A DNA stretch of 64,000 nucleotides from Aurantimicrobium minutum (GTDB lineage: Bacteria; Actinomycetota; Actinomycetes; Actinomycetales; Microbacteriaceae), in the NCBI RefSeq assembly GCF_029892845.1, contig NZ_JARXVT010000001.1:310001-374000 (forward strand). Direction: 5' to 3'. The translations under genes were made by a program, and so were the position numbers. Each line of letters begins with the position of its first letter. Within the stretch, counting starts at the first letter, position 1. Below the pieces are notes generated by a model, which was not told the DNA's origin, searched no databases, and was given only the letters and a program-made list of their open reading frames with translations. Below, one piece after another: positions 49,881 to 59,578 of this stretch.

Positions 49881-51089
49881 ATGGCAACACCTGCTCACGC
49901 CAATGACGGCATACTTTCTGGGATTCGAGTCCTAGATTTCTCCAGAGTTCTTGCCGGTCCCTACGCCACCATGACCTTGGCTGATTTTGGTGCCGACGTC
50001 ATCAAAATTGAGAGTGCTGACGGAGATGACACGCGTGGCTGGCGTCCCCCCGTGGATGGCCAGGGTGTCTCTACCTACTTCTCGAGCGTGAACCGCAACA
50101 AACGCTCCGTCATTCTGGACCTGCGCTCGCCGGAGGGCAAGGCTCAGGCACAAGAACTTCTTGCCACGGCTGACGTGGTCATTGAGAACTTTCGTCCCGG
50201 TGTGATGACCAAGTTGGGTTTCAACTTTGAGGAAGCTAAGAAGATCAACCCCGGCATCATTTATTGCTCCATCACAGGTTTTGGTTCGGGCAAGGGGGCA
50301 GGCCTGGCAGGTTATGACCTCCTGGTTCAAGCCCTCGGTGGTCTGATGAGTGTCACCGGTCCTCAAGACGGTGGCCCCACCAAGGTGGGTGTCGCATTGA
50401 TCGACATCATGACTGGGATGAACGCCGTGCAAGGCATCTTGCTCGCGTTGACTGCTCGGAAAGATGCAGACCCCGGTCAGTGGAAAGGTCAGCTCATTCA
50501 AGTTGACCTGATGACAACCCTGTTGGCTGCCATGACGAACCAGGCTTCAGCTGCACTGAATGCCGGGGTGACGCCAGTGAGATTGGGAAATGCTCATCCG
50601 AGCATTTCTCCGTATGAGCTCTATGACGCACACGATCGTCCGCTCTTGATTGCGGTGGGCAACGACAAGCAATTCCATACTTTGGTTCGTCTGATGGAGA
50701 TGGAACATCTCGCTACTGACCCACGCTTTGCTGATAATCCGAGCCGTGCAACCCACCGTGAGCAGTTACGTGAACTTTTAGAAGGTGTTCTCACCACGCA
50801 ACCTGGAGCGCACTGGGTTGCCCTGCTGAGTGCGGAGGGCGTGCCTGCAGGATTGGTCAATACTCTGCCTGAGGCATTTGATTTCGCTGATTCTCTCGGG
50901 CTTGATGCAGTGGTGGAGATTCCCACAGCCGATGGCGAACACCAGTTCCGACAGGTTGTGAACCCCATCCATATTCCTGGCCGAGGTGCCAGTTACAGGC
51001 TTGCTCCGCCCTCGCTGGGGGAGCATAGTGAAGATGTTCGCTGGCTCAGTCTCGATAAGGATGTCGAAGGCCGAGAAGGCGCGAGGTAA
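49881..51089 (+). CDS. CaiB/BaiF (class III) CoA-transferase
   Basis: The 402-residue protein has the family III CoA-transferase layout, with VLDFSRVLAGPYATMTLADFGADVIKIE at the N-terminus and the catalytic Asp in GYDLLVQALGGLMS. The next gene, 9 nt downstream, encodes a glutaryl-CoA-dehydrogenase-like protein, as in the gcdG-gcdH pairs where this enzyme is succinyl-CoA:glutarate CoA-transferase. Substrate assignment rests on that context. Confidence 0.9.
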   Translation: MATPAHANDGILSGIRVLDFSRVLAGPYATMTLADFGADVIKIESADGDDTRGWRPPVDGQGVSTYFSSVNRNKRSVILDLRSPEGKAQAQELLATADVVIENFRPGVMTKLGFNFEEAKKINPGIIYCSITGFGSGKGAGLAGYDLLVQALGGLMSVTGPQDGGPTKVGVALIDIMTGMNAVQGILLALTARKDADPGQWKGQLIQVDLMTTLLAAMTNQASAALNAGVTPVRLGNAHPSISPYELYDAHDRPLLIAVGNDKQFHTLVRLMEMEHLATDPRFADNPSRATHREQLRELLEGVLTTQPGAHWVALLSAEGVPAGLVNTLPEAFDFADSLGLDAVVEIPTADGEHQFRQVVNPIHIPGRGASYRLAPPSLGEHSEDVRWLSLDKDVEGREGAR

Positions 51090-51098
51090 GGAAAAACA

Positions 51099-52283
51099 AT
51101 GAGCACCAATGCATTCCCTGATGTTTCTGTGATGGACGAGGTCTTTGACCTCCACGCACTTCTTCAGCCGGACGAGATTGAGTGGGCCATGAAGGCGCGC
51201 ACCTTCGCCCAGACACAGATCCGCCCGGTCATCGAGGATGACTTCGACAAGAAGTTCTTCCGCAAGGAACTCATTCCACAGATTGCTGCCGAAGGTTTCC
51301 TCGGAATGCACCTCAAGGGCTATGGCTGTGCTGGCGCCTCTGCTGTCAGCTATGGGCTGGTCTGCCTCGAGTTTGAAGCTGTCGACAGCGGTTGGCGCAC
51401 GTTCATCTCTGTGATGGGTTCCTTGGCCATGTCTGCCATTTACAAATACGGCACCGAAGAACAGAAGAACCACTGGCTGCCTCAGATGGCTAAGGGCGAG
51501 AAGCTTGGCTGCTTCGGGCTGACCGAACCTCAGGGTGGAAGTGACCCTGCCAACATGCTCACCACCGCACAGAAGGTGGGTGACACCTGGGTGATCAATG
51601 GCGCGAAGCGTTGGATCGGTCTGGCAACCCTGGCAGATATCTGTATCCTGTGGGCAATGACCGATGAGGGTGTGCGCGGATTCATTGTGCCCACCGACAC
51701 CCCAGGGTTCACCGCAACCGCTATTGAGGGCAAGCTCTCCATGCGCGCCTCGATTCAGTGCGACATTGAGCTCACCAACGTAGTTCTTCCCGCCGATGCG
51801 ATTCTCCCCAACGCCAAGGGTCTCTCCAGCCCCTTCGGCTGCCTCAACGAAGCCCGTTACGGCATTATCTGGGGCGCCATGGGTGCAGCACGTGCATGTC
51901 TCGATGCTGCAATTAACCGCTCGAAGAGTCGTGACGTCTTTGGAAAGCCCATTGGGTCATTCCAGCTGACCCAGGCCAAGCTTGCGGACATGACCCTGGA
52001 ATATGAAAAGGGTGTTCTGCTCGCCCTCCACATCGGGCGTCAGAAGGATGCCGGAACACTCAACATTGCTCAGATCAGTGTGGGCAAGCTCAACAGCGTT
52101 CGTGAAGCACTCAAGATTGCGCGCGAAGCGCGCACCATCTTGGGCGGCGATGGCATCACGGGTGAATTCCCCGTCATGCGCCACATGGCCAACCTTGAAT
52201 CAGTGCGCACCTATGAGGGCACCGATGAGATTCACCAGCTGGTGATTGGTCGAGCTCTGACCGGGCTCAACGCCTTTAGCTAA
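51099..52283 (+). CDS. Acyl-CoA dehydrogenase, glutaryl-CoA dehydrogenase-like
   Basis: The 394-residue flavoprotein has GCFGLTEPQGGSDPA, the catalytic-base glutamate in RTYEGTDEIH and RAR-like ILGGDGITGEFPVMRHMANLESV. The segment FEAVDSGWRT keeps the Glu and Arg (E-x6-R) that in glutaryl-CoA dehydrogenase sit near the distal carboxylate, so decarboxylation to crotonyl-CoA is plausible. Preceded by AAGGAAAA. Together with the CoA-transferase it would degrade glutarate, a product of lysine breakdown. Confidence 0.88.
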   Translation: MSTNAFPDVSVMDEVFDLHALLQPDEIEWAMKARTFAQTQIRPVIEDDFDKKFFRKELIPQIAAEGFLGMHLKGYGCAGASAVSYGLVCLEFEAVDSGWRTFISVMGSLAMSAIYKYGTEEQKNHWLPQMAKGEKLGCFGLTEPQGGSDPANMLTTAQKVGDTWVINGAKRWIGLATLADICILWAMTDEGVRGFIVPTDTPGFTATAIEGKLSMRASIQCDIELTNVVLPADAILPNAKGLSSPFGCLNEARYGIIWGAMGAARACLDAAINRSKSRDVFGKPIGSFQLTQAKLADMTLEYEKGVLLALHIGRQKDAGTLNIAQISVGKLNSVREALKIAREARTILGGDGITGEFPVMRHMANLESVRTYEGTDEIHQLVIGRALTGLNAFS

Positions 52284-52292
52284 AGAGCGGGT

Positions 52293-53036
52293 TTATAAGC
52301 CCGGGTAGTCCTCGTTATATGCGGCGAGAACTTCACCAATAGAAGCGTCCAATTTGAGGCCCCCCTTATCGAGATAGAGGCCTCGGGTGCAGAAGCGCTC
52401 GAGGTCTCTCTCGTTGTGGGAGACGAAGAAGAGGGTGCGACCTTCGGTCAGCATCTCTTCGATGCGGGAATAGCACTTGTTCTTGAAGGCCTTATCGCCC
52501 ACAGCGAGAACTTCGTCCACGAGCAGGACAGGCTCTTCCAAGCTCGTGACAACCGAGAAAGCCAGGCGCACCTTCATGCCTGAGGAGAGGTGCTTGTAAG
52601 GGGTGTCGAGGAAGTCTTCGATCTCCGCGAATTCGATGATGCCATCGAACTTCGCCGCAACCTGGTCACGAGTCATGCCGTGGAGCCCGGCTGTGAGGAA
52701 GACGTTGTCGCGAACGGTGAGGTCATCAACGAATCCGCCGGTGATTTCAATCAGGGGAGCAACGCCTGCGTTGACGTTGATGGTTCCCTCATCGGGGATG
52801 AGCACGTTAGCAACCAGTTTGAGCAGCGTGGACTTACCCTGTCCATTACGTCCCACCACGCCAATTGCTTCACCGGGGTGAACGTCGAAGCTCACATGCT
52901 GCAGAGCCCAGAACTCGTTCGGCTTAGAGCGACGTGCCCGGGTGGAGAAGAGATCTTTGAAGGAGCGACGGCCCTTGTGATTGCGACGGAAACGAATTCC
53001 AGCGTCAGAAACAGTGATCACAGCAGAAGAAGTCAT
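52293..53036 (-). CDS. ABC transporter ATP-binding protein, polysaccharide/teichoic acid export
   Basis: The 247-residue ATPase has Walker A GRNGQGKST, signature LSSGMKVRLAF and Walker B VLLVDEVLAVGD, with the FWALQHVSFDVHPGEAIG start typical of the Wzt/TagH/RfbB export type. It lacks the C-terminal carbohydrate-binding domain of some Wzt proteins. The ATG overlaps the permease stop by one base (TAATG). Confidence 0.93.
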   Translation of the reverse strand: MTSSAVITVSDAGIRFRRNHKGRRSFKDLFSTRARRSKPNEFWALQHVSFDVHPGEAIGVVGRNGQGKSTLLKLVANVLIPDEGTINVNAGVAPLIEITGGFVDDLTVRDNVFLTAGLHGMTRDQVAAKFDGIIEFAEIEDFLDTPYKHLSSGMKVRLAFSVVTSLEEPVLLVDEVLAVGDKAFKNKCYSRIEEMLTEGRTLFFVSHNERDLERFCTRGLYLDKGGLKLDASIGEVLAAYNEDYPGL

Positions 53037-53836
53037 TAGATCTCCTTCAGTACAGAACGTTCAGCGCGCTTGAAGACCCACAAGCCCAGCGCCAAAATAA
53101 CCACTGACATCGTCGCAGAAACCCCCACCACGGCCCAGTTGAGCTCTTCAGGGAAGAACGCTGCGCGATAGAGGTCAAAGATGCCAGAAAGTGGGTTGAA
53201 GGCCGCCCAGGGCTGGATTGCTGCGGGCAGGTCACCGAATGCGTAAATGATGGGGGACGCATAGAACAGGAAACGCAGCACCAGTTTGATCGCACGCTCC
53301 AGGTCTCTAAAGAACACGACCAGAGGCGCCACAATCAAGCCAATGCCAAAGGTGAGAATGGCTTGCAAAATGATTGCGAGGGGGAAGTAGACGACTTCCC
53401 AGCTGAGCTGAGCACCAGCTATAACGGCAAACAAGGCCAACACAGGCAACGCAAAGATGAACTCAATGCCTTTACCCAACACAATGCTGGCAACCCAGAT
53501 GCTGCGGGGGATGGCAGTGGAGCGAACGAGTTTGGCTGACTTGAGGAATGCCCGGGTGGAGTCAGAGACAGCACCGTTGAACCACATCCAGGGAAGCAAC
53601 CCTGCCAGCAGGAAGACGATGTAAGGCTCGGTGCCGGCAGCGCGCTGGAACACCTGAGTGAAGATGAACCAGTAGATGCCGCTCATGATGAGGGGATCAA
53701 GAACCGACCAGACATAGCCCAGGGCACTGGTGGAGTAGCGAACCTTAAGGTCTCGTCGAGTCAGCAGCCACAGAGCGTGACGATAGCGCGCGAAAGCAGA
53801 CCGTTGATACGGTGACTGTTCCACAGATGCGCTCAC
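53036..53836 (-). CDS. ABC transporter permease, polysaccharide/teichoic acid export
   Basis: The 266-residue ABC-2 type permease has six membrane segments and the pattern of Wzm/TagG: RDLKVRYSTSALGYVWSVLDPL near the N-terminus and the FNPLSGIFDLYRAAFFP loop before the last segments. The start is a GTG. It works with the downstream ATPase to export a lipid-linked glycan or polyol phosphate polymer. The nucleotidyltransferase upstream probably serves the same pathway. Confidence 0.92.
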   Translation of the reverse strand: MSASVEQSPYQRSAFARYRHALWLLTRRDLKVRYSTSALGYVWSVLDPLIMSGIYWFIFTQVFQRAAGTEPYIVFLLAGLLPWMWFNGAVSDSTRAFLKSAKLVRSTAIPRSIWVASIVLGKGIEFIFALPVLALFAVIAGAQLSWEVVYFPLAIILQAILTFGIGLIVAPLVVFFRDLERAIKLVLRFLFYASPIIYAFGDLPAAIQPWAAFNPLSGIFDLYRAAFFPEELNWAVVGVSATMSVVILALGLWVFKRAERSVLKEI

Positions 53837-53872
53837 GAAATACGAGCCTACGGCTAGAAAGAGCCCGAAGGA

Positions 53873-54565
53873 CTAAACGTAGAGGTTGGCGCGCTCAAGG
53901 TCCTCAGCAAAGTCGATTTCGACTGCGTAGAGGTCAGAGATGTCGATGGGCTCAACGAGAACGCCATCCTGCTCGATAGCGAGCTCAAGGCCACGCTCGA
54001 AGTAGTCCTGATCGTTGACCTTGTTCAGCTGACGAAGCAGAACTGCCTTGTCCTTAGCGGAGATGTAGTTGATACCCACTGCCTCACCCAGGCCGCCCTT
54101 GACGGTCTTGGAGAGTTCCTTGATGTAACCCTCGGCAGTGGTGGTGTACTTGACCTCTTCGTCGGAGACAGAGGATGTGTTCACGGAGACGAAGGACTGG
54201 TCGCGCACGATCAGCTCAGACGCACGAACGAGAGCGGCGGGGTCGAAGACCACGTCACCGTTCATCCACAAAACACCACCGGTGCTGGAAGCGCGAAGTG
54301 CACGCATCAGCGACTTAGAGGTGTTGGTGGTGTCGTACTGCTCGTTGTAAACGAAGTTCACGTCAGGGAAAGCCTCGATGATGTGCTCGAGCTTGTAGCC
54401 GACAACGACAGTGATGTGTGCGTCGTCACCGAATGCGAAACGGATGTTTTCCATCTGCTGCTGCATGATGGTGCGGCCGTCGCTGAGTTCAGTCAGGGGC
54501 TTGGGCAGTGAGCGGCCCAAACGGCTACCCATGCCAGCGGCAAGAATGACAACCTGCGTAGTCAC
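53873..54565 (-). CDS. Nucleotidyltransferase, LicC/sugar-phosphate type
   Basis: The 230-residue protein has the nucleotide-binding start VVILAAGMGSRLGRSLPKPLTEL and LWMNGDVVFDP with a metal-binding Asp. The arrangement resembles LicC-like phosphocholine cytidylyltransferases and sugar-phosphate nucleotidyltransferases. The GTG at 54565 is chosen because AAGGAG lies 7 nt before it. Followed by the export ABC genes, it may activate a head group for a surface polymer. Confidence 0.85.
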   Translation of the reverse strand: MTTQVVILAAGMGSRLGRSLPKPLTELSDGRTIMQQQMENIRFAFGDDAHITVVVGYKLEHIIEAFPDVNFVYNEQYDTTNTSKSLMRALRASSTGGVLWMNGDVVFDPAALVRASELIVRDQSFVSVNTSSVSDEEVKYTTTAEGYIKELSKTVKGGLGEAVGINYISAKDKAVLLRQLNKVNDQDYFERGLELAIEQDGVLVEPIDISDLYAVEIDFAEDLERANLYV

Positions 54566-54773
54566 GATAAATCTCCTTGAGTGGTGTATTCGATGCACCA
54601 GGAAGAAAGCAAAACGGGCATCAGAAAATGTCGATAGAACGACACCCCGTTATGTCTCCTCTAGTTTACCCGGCGTTTACCTAAAAAATCCAGACATTAG
54701 GCGCGTTTGTTGCCTTTTCGTGACTGTTTTCACAGGGTTCACTCAGGGGCCTTCCGCCTCATAGAATTGGCAT

Positions 54774-55055
54774 ATGAGCTCGACATTCCCTGATGGCACC
54801 CCACTGGAGACCGGTGGTGGCACAGCAACCCTGGACCGCGAGCTCGAAGAACTCCTGCGCAATGAGCAATTAGAAGATGGCGACCACGATCGTTTCTCTC
54901 ACTACGTGAAGAAGGACGACATCTTGAAGTCGGCCCTCTCGGGCAAGCCCGTGAAGGCGCTGTGCGGCAAGAAGTGGACTCCAGGACGCGATCCCGAGAA
55001 GTTCCCGGTCTGCCAAACCTGTAAAGACATCTACGAGAAGATGGCGAATGACTAG
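54774..55055 (+). CDS. DUF3039 family protein
   Basis: A 93-residue protein with the DUF3039 pattern: [11 protein letters not shown] with a histidine, [20 protein letters not shown] and CQTCKDIY. His and three Cys form a likely zinc site. The gene overlaps murI by 8 nt. Function unknown. Confidence 0.9.
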   Translation: MSSTFPDGTPLETGGGTATLDRELEELLRNEQLEDGDHDRFSHYVKKDDILKSALSGKPVKALCGKKWTPGRDPEKFPVCQTCKDIYEKMAND

Positions 55056-55887
55056 CGGCAAGTTCAACCGCAACGCCCCCATCGGTGTCTTTGACTCGGG
55101 TGTAGGCGGACTCACGGTAGCCAGGGCAATTCGTGACTCTCTGCCGCATGAATCAATTATTTATATCGGTGACACTGCCCACTCGCCCTATGGCACCAAG
55201 AGCATTGCTGATGTGCGCACATACTCCCTCAATGTTCTCGACAATCTGGTTGAGCAGGGTGTGAAGATGTTGGTCATCGCCTGCAACACCGCCAGTGCCG
55301 CCATGCTGCGTGATGCTCGCGAGCGTTATGACGTTCCCGTAGTGGAAGTCATCCAGCCTGCAGTGCGCGGAGCACTTGCTGCGACCCGTAACAACCGCAT
55401 TGGTGTGATCGGGACCACAGCCACCATCAACTCGCGCGCCTATAACGATGCCTTCGCTGCAGCACCTCACCTCGAGCTGTTTACCCAAGCTGCTCCTCGC
55501 TTCGTGGAATTTGTGGAAGCAGGAAACACTAGCGGTGAAGAAGTTCTCCGGGTAGCACGTGACTACCTTCAGCCCCTCATCGAGGCAGAAGTCGACACTT
55601 TGGTCCTCGGCTGCACGCACTACCCCTTCCTGCGTGGAGCTATCTCCTATGTCATGGGGGACCACGTTCGCTTGGTTGCCAGTGATAACGAGACCGCCAA
55701 AGATGTCTATCGCGAACTGGTCAACCGTGAACTCGACCGCGTAATCCCCACACCACCCACCTACCGCTATGAGGCAACAGGAGATAACACGGCAGAGTTC
55801 CTGCGCCTGTCATCCCTGTTCCTCGGCCCCCAAGTTCTCACCGTGGACTACACCCCCACCGGTGCTATCGATCTTCCCCTCAACTAA
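55048..55887 (+). CDS. murI: Glutamate racemase
   Basis: Cofactor-independent racemase of 279 residues that supplies D-glutamate for peptidoglycan. Asp/Ser in [12 protein letters not shown], the catalytic Cys in [10 protein letters not shown] and the second catalytic Cys in [10 protein letters not shown] with the following His are intact. It overlaps the DUF3039 gene and lies 8 nt before rph. Confidence 0.96.
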   Translation: MTSGKFNRNAPIGVFDSGVGGLTVARAIRDSLPHESIIYIGDTAHSPYGTKSIADVRTYSLNVLDNLVEQGVKMLVIACNTASAAMLRDARERYDVPVVEVIQPAVRGALAATRNNRIGVIGTTATINSRAYNDAFAAAPHLELFTQAAPRFVEFVEAGNTSGEEVLRVARDYLQPLIEAEVDTLVLGCTHYPFLRGAISYVMGDHVRLVASDNETAKDVYRELVNRELDRVIPTPPTYRYEATGDNTAEFLRLSSLFLGPQVLTVDYTPTGAIDLPLN

Positions 55888-55895
55888 AGGAAACC

Positions 55896-56630
55896 ATGTC
55901 AGAGAACATCACTCGTGCAGACGGCCGCGCCGTTGACCAGCTTCGTGAAATCACTATTGAGCGTGGCTGGAGCGAACAGGCAGAAGGCTCCGCACTGATT
56001 TCCTTTGGCAAGACCAAGGTTCTCTGCACAGCATCTTTCACCAATGGTGTTCCTCGCTGGATGACGGGCAAAGGTAAAGGCTGGGTGACCGCTGAATACG
56101 CGATGATTCCTCGCTCCACCAACTCCCGCATGGACCGTGAAGCAGTCAAGGGCAAGATAGGTGGCCGCACCCACGAGATTTCCCGACTCATCGGCCGCTC
56201 ACTGCGTGCAGTGGTCAACACCAAGGCACTCGGTGAAAACACCATCGTGATCGACTGCGATGTACTCCAGGCAGATGGTGGCACCCGCACTGCAGCAATC
56301 ACCGGCGCCTATGTCGCGCTCGCCGAAGCAATCAAGTGGGGCAAGGAAAACAACTTCATCGCCAAGAGTTCAGAGCCTCTGATCGACAGCGTTGCCGCTG
56401 TATCGGTGGGCATCATTGATGGCACTCCCATGCTTGACCTCGCCTATGTCGAAGATGTCCGCGCGGAGACCGACATGAATGTCGTGGTCACCGGTCGCGG
56501 ACTGTTCGTCGAAGTTCAGGGCACCGCCGAAGGAGCACCCTTCGATCGCGATGAGTTGAACTCGTTGCTTGACTTGGCTATCGCCGGATCAGCAGACCTC
56601 ACCAACTTCCAGCGTCAGGCCCTTGCCTAA
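55896..56630 (+). CDS. rph: Ribonuclease PH
   Basis: Phosphorolytic 3'-5' exoribonuclease of 244 residues that trims tRNA 3' ends. [24 protein letters not shown], the [17 protein letters not shown] phosphate-binding region and [23 protein letters not shown] are the family signature. It carries AAAGGAAA before the ATG and is followed by rdgB after 3 nt, a widespread order. Confidence 0.97.
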   Translation: MSENITRADGRAVDQLREITIERGWSEQAEGSALISFGKTKVLCTASFTNGVPRWMTGKGKGWVTAEYAMIPRSTNSRMDREAVKGKIGGRTHEISRLIGRSLRAVVNTKALGENTIVIDCDVLQADGGTRTAAITGAYVALAEAIKWGKENNFIAKSSEPLIDSVAAVSVGIIDGTPMLDLAYVEDVRAETDMNVVVTGRGLFVEVQGTAEGAPFDRDELNSLLDLAIAGSADLTNFQRQALA

Positions 56631-56633
56631 GTC

Positions 56634-57218
56634 ATGAACACCTTCGTGCTCGCCACCCACAATCAACACAAGATTGAGGAATTCAACGCGATTCTGGGCG
56701 AGCTCGTTCCCGGGATTACCGTCATTGGCTATGACGGCCCCGAGCCGATTGAAGACGGTGTGAGTTTTGCCGAGAACGCGCTGATTAAAGCGCGTGCGGC
56801 GGCAGCTCACACGGGTCTTCCTTCGCTTTCGGATGACTCGGGTGTGTGCGTTGATGTGCTCGGTGGCATGCCCGGTATTTTCTCTGCCCGCTGGGCTGGT
56901 AATGCCAAAGACAACGCTGCGAACGTGAAGCTATTGCTGGAGCAGATGAGTGATGTGCGCGATGGCGACCGCGGCGCCCACTTCACCTGCCATATTGCAG
57001 TGGTCTTCCCTAAGACCAATGAAGAATTTGTCGTGGTCGGGAACTGGCCGGGCACAATCGCCCGTGAAGTTCATGGCGTGAACGGCTTTGGCTACGACCC
57101 CGTGTTTATTCCGGAAGGGTTTGAAGTCACTGCAGCAATTCTCGATCCCACAGAGAAGAACAAACTCAGTCACCGCTCTCGCGCACTGCAGGCACTTGCT
57201 GACAGACTCAGTGCATGA
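56634..57218 (+). CDS. rdgB: dITP/XTP pyrophosphatase
   Basis: House-cleaning nucleotidase of 194 residues of the Ham1/RdgB family. It has TFVLATHNQHKIEEF at the N-terminus, SFAENALIKARAAAAHTGLPSLSDDSGV with the metal-binding Asp pair, and GFGYDPVFIPEG, then LSHRSRAL. It overlaps the SDR gene by 4 nt (ATGA). Confidence 0.96.
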   Translation: MNTFVLATHNQHKIEEFNAILGELVPGITVIGYDGPEPIEDGVSFAENALIKARAAAAHTGLPSLSDDSGVCVDVLGGMPGIFSARWAGNAKDNAANVKLLLEQMSDVRDGDRGAHFTCHIAVVFPKTNEEFVVVGNWPGTIAREVHGVNGFGYDPVFIPEGFEVTAAILDPTEKNKLSHRSRALQALADRLSA

Positions 57219-57907
57219 CTGATTTAGCTGGCAAGCGCATCCTCGTTACCGGAGCATCTGGTGCTCTGGGTTCACGCATAGCTCAGCAGCTTTCTGCTGC
57301 CGGAGCACAGCTTGTCTTGACTGGCCGCGATGCTGACAAGCTCCAAGCGCTGGGTCTTCAGGCAGAGCTCTTCACGCTCGACCTCGCTCTCCCCGGCGCT
57401 GCAGCTTCACTGATGAGCACGGTGACATCTGCTGGCCAGCTCGACGGTGTCGTTATTGCCCACGGTGTGGTGGCCTTTGGTCCCGTTGCAGAACTTGACG
57501 CACAGACGTTACAGACGTTGCAGGCGCTCAATCAGACCAGCCCTATAGAACTCCTGACGTCCTCGATTCCTGCACTGCTGGCAGCTAAGGCAGCGGGCAG
57601 TGAACCTTTCGTGTTGACCATCTCAGGTGTGATTGCAGATATGCCCACTGCGGGAATGGCCGCCTATGGTGCCAGCAAGGCAGGACTTAAGTCCTTCGTT
57701 TCAGCAACACAGCGTGAACTTCGCCGCGAAGGAATTCGCGTGCTGGACACTCGTCCCCCACACACCGAGACAGGTTTAGCTTCCAAAGCTATTGCCGGTG
57801 TTGCGCCAACGATGCCTCAGGGCTTGGATCCTGATGCTGTGGCCGCTCGCATTGTTGCTGCCATCGTCAATGACGAAAAGGATGTTCCTGCGGAACTCTT
57901 TAGCTAG
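57215..57907 (+). CDS. Short-chain dehydrogenase/reductase
   Basis: The 230-residue SDR has the nucleotide-binding TGASGALGSRIA motif, a NAG-like VVIAHGVV, the serine of the catalytic site in LTISGV and the YGASK catalytic Tyr/Lys. The substrate is unknown. It ends in a 4-nt overlap with the convergent PhzF-like gene. Confidence 0.9.
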   Translation: MTDLAGKRILVTGASGALGSRIAQQLSAAGAQLVLTGRDADKLQALGLQAELFTLDLALPGAAASLMSTVTSAGQLDGVVIAHGVVAFGPVAELDAQTLQTLQALNQTSPIELLTSSIPALLAAKAAGSEPFVLTISGVIADMPTAGMAAYGASKAGLKSFVSATQRELRREGIRVLDTRPPHTETGLASKAIAGVAPTMPQGLDPDAVAARIVAAIVNDEKDVPAELFS

Positions 57908-58758
57908 TACAGATCAGTTGCTGTTCCAGAAACTTTCATTCTGGAACCACCGATGGTCAGCATGATCGAGCTGGGACGCCCCATGTCATCACCCTGGAAG
58001 ATGGTGACGTGGTCACCAGAGCCATAGATTCCGTTGTCGCGGAAGTAAGCGCCTAAAGCAGCCGCGGCAGAGCCTGTTGCAGGGTCTTCATAGATTCCCA
58101 CTCCGGGTCCCGGATTGCGAGAGTGCCATCTGCGACCATGCGGATCGCCTTCATCTGGATACACCAGTTGAAGAGTGGTCCACCCGTGTTCTTGCATCAG
58201 TTCTTTGAGAACGTCATAGTCGTAGTCCATCGAGGCGAGGGTCTCTCGGCTGTCCAGAACCAGGATGGGGTGGGCATTGCCTACAATCCCCACGGCGGGG
58301 GTGAAGCGGGTATCCAGATCTGACTCGTCCCAATCCAGGGCGTCCAAGATGTCATAGACCAGATCAGGATCCAGAGGCTGAAGAGTTGCGGGGGGAGAGG
58401 TCAGGGTCGCCACGACTGAGCGCCCCGCGACGGTGACATCGACCTCAACAGGGCCAGCATTGGTGCTGAGTTCGTAAACTCCATCACCGAATTCGCGACC
58501 CAGCACAACACCGGATGCGATTGTGGCGTGACCACAGAAGGCAACCTCGGCTTCGGGGGTGAAGTAGCGAATCTGGTAGCTGTTCTCTCGGTCCTTGTGG
58601 GGGAAGAGGAACGCCGTTTCTGAGTAGCCGACATCGTGGGCTACAGCGTGCATCTCGGAATCTGTCATCCCCGTTGCATCGAGAACGACACCGGCAGGAT
58701 TACCACCCTCTGGATCATCGCTGAAAGCGGTGAGGCGAAGAACTTCGCGAGAGGACAT
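57904..58758 (-). CDS. PhzF-family isomerase/epimerase-like protein
   Basis: The 284-residue protein has the diaminopimelate epimerase-like double fold: FSDDPEGGNPAGVVLDA, SETAFLFP with the catalytic Glu, RYFTPEAEVAFCGHATIA and EDPATGSAAAALGAYF. Members isomerise a phenazine precursor or act on unknown metabolites; no phenazine genes are here. It starts 2 nt beyond the DedA stop. Confidence 0.9.
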   Translation of the reverse strand: MSSREVLRLTAFSDDPEGGNPAGVVLDATGMTDSEMHAVAHDVGYSETAFLFPHKDRENSYQIRYFTPEAEVAFCGHATIASGVVLGREFGDGVYELSTNAGPVEVDVTVAGRSVVATLTSPPATLQPLDPDLVYDILDALDWDESDLDTRFTPAVGIVGNAHPILVLDSRETLASMDYDYDVLKELMQEHGWTTLQLVYPDEGDPHGRRWHSRNPGPGVGIYEDPATGSAAAALGAYFRDNGIYGSGDHVTIFQGDDMGRPSSIMLTIGGSRMKVSGTATDLY

Positions 58759-58760
58759 GT

Positions 58761-59537
58761 TTAGTTGGTCGAGTCTGCGTCGTGCTTGCCGTGAGGCTTC
58801 TGCACGAAGTCATCCTGCTTGAGGACGAGCTTCTCAGCTTCCTCGTGGGTGACAACGTGGCCTTCAGGAGCATGCTTGAACGCAGCTTCCTTCTTGGCGC
58901 GACGTGCCTTCATGACAGCTTGGATGTAGTGGTAGATGCTCGGAATCAAGACGACGACAACAACACCGAGAAGAACGATATCGATGTAGTCCTGAACGAA
59001 TGCGGCGACGACGGGGATGTGTCCCACGCCATAGCCGAGAGCGGTCAGGCCTGTACCCCAGACGATCGCACCGATGAGGTTGTAGAGGGTGTACTTCTTG
59101 TAGTTCATGTGGCCTACGCCTGCTGCAACAGGAGCGAAGGTGCGTACGACAGGAACGAAGCGCGCGATGATGACGGCGAAGCCGCCATATCGGATGAAGA
59201 AGCTGTTAGTTCGTTCAACGTTCTTCTTGCTGAAGAAGCCACTTTCGTTCTTTTCAAAAACGCTTGGCCCAAATTTATGGCCGATGAGGTAGCCGACCTC
59301 ACCACCGATGAATGCTCCGGCACTAATTGCTGCGCACACCACAAAGATGTTGGCGCCAAAAGTATCCGTCACGGTGAGGACACCGGCTGAGATCAGAAGG
59401 GTGTCACCAGGGAGCAAGAAGCCAACTAGCAGGCCAGTTTCAGCAAAGACAATGAATGCCACACCGAGCAGGGCATAAGGCCCAAAGCCGTCGATGAGGT
59501 TTGCAGGGTCAAGCCAAGGAATCAACGAAGTGTGCAT
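58761..59537 (-). CDS. DedA-family membrane protein (copy 1)
   Basis: The 258-residue protein has a DedA/VTT domain with FAETGLLVGFLLPGDTLL, GAFIGGEVGYLIGHKFG, RFVPVVRTFAPVAAGVG and NLIGAIVWG, and a His/Lys-rich C-terminal tail. DedA proteins flip or recycle lipid carriers such as undecaprenyl phosphate, or affect membrane homeostasis. The paralogue follows 41 nt upstream in the same orientation. Confidence 0.92.
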   Translation of the reverse strand: MHTSLIPWLDPANLIDGFGPYALLGVAFIVFAETGLLVGFLLPGDTLLISAGVLTVTDTFGANIFVVCAAISAGAFIGGEVGYLIGHKFGPSVFEKNESGFFSKKNVERTNSFFIRYGGFAVIIARFVPVVRTFAPVAAGVGHMNYKKYTLYNLIGAIVWGTGLTALGYGVGHIPVVAAFVQDYIDIVLLGVVVVVLIPSIYHYIQAVMKARRAKKEAAFKHAPEGHVVTHEEAEKLVLKQDDFVQKPHGKHDADSTN

Positions 59538-59578
59538 AGTGGTTCAAGCTTACTGGCTCGCTTCGAGGAAGCTTTCAG

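Noticed and set aside
54774-56630. rRNA genes or further tRNA genes near rph
   Set aside because: No tRNA fold or rRNA sequence was recognised there; the only tRNA found is tRNA-Leu at 60265-60346.
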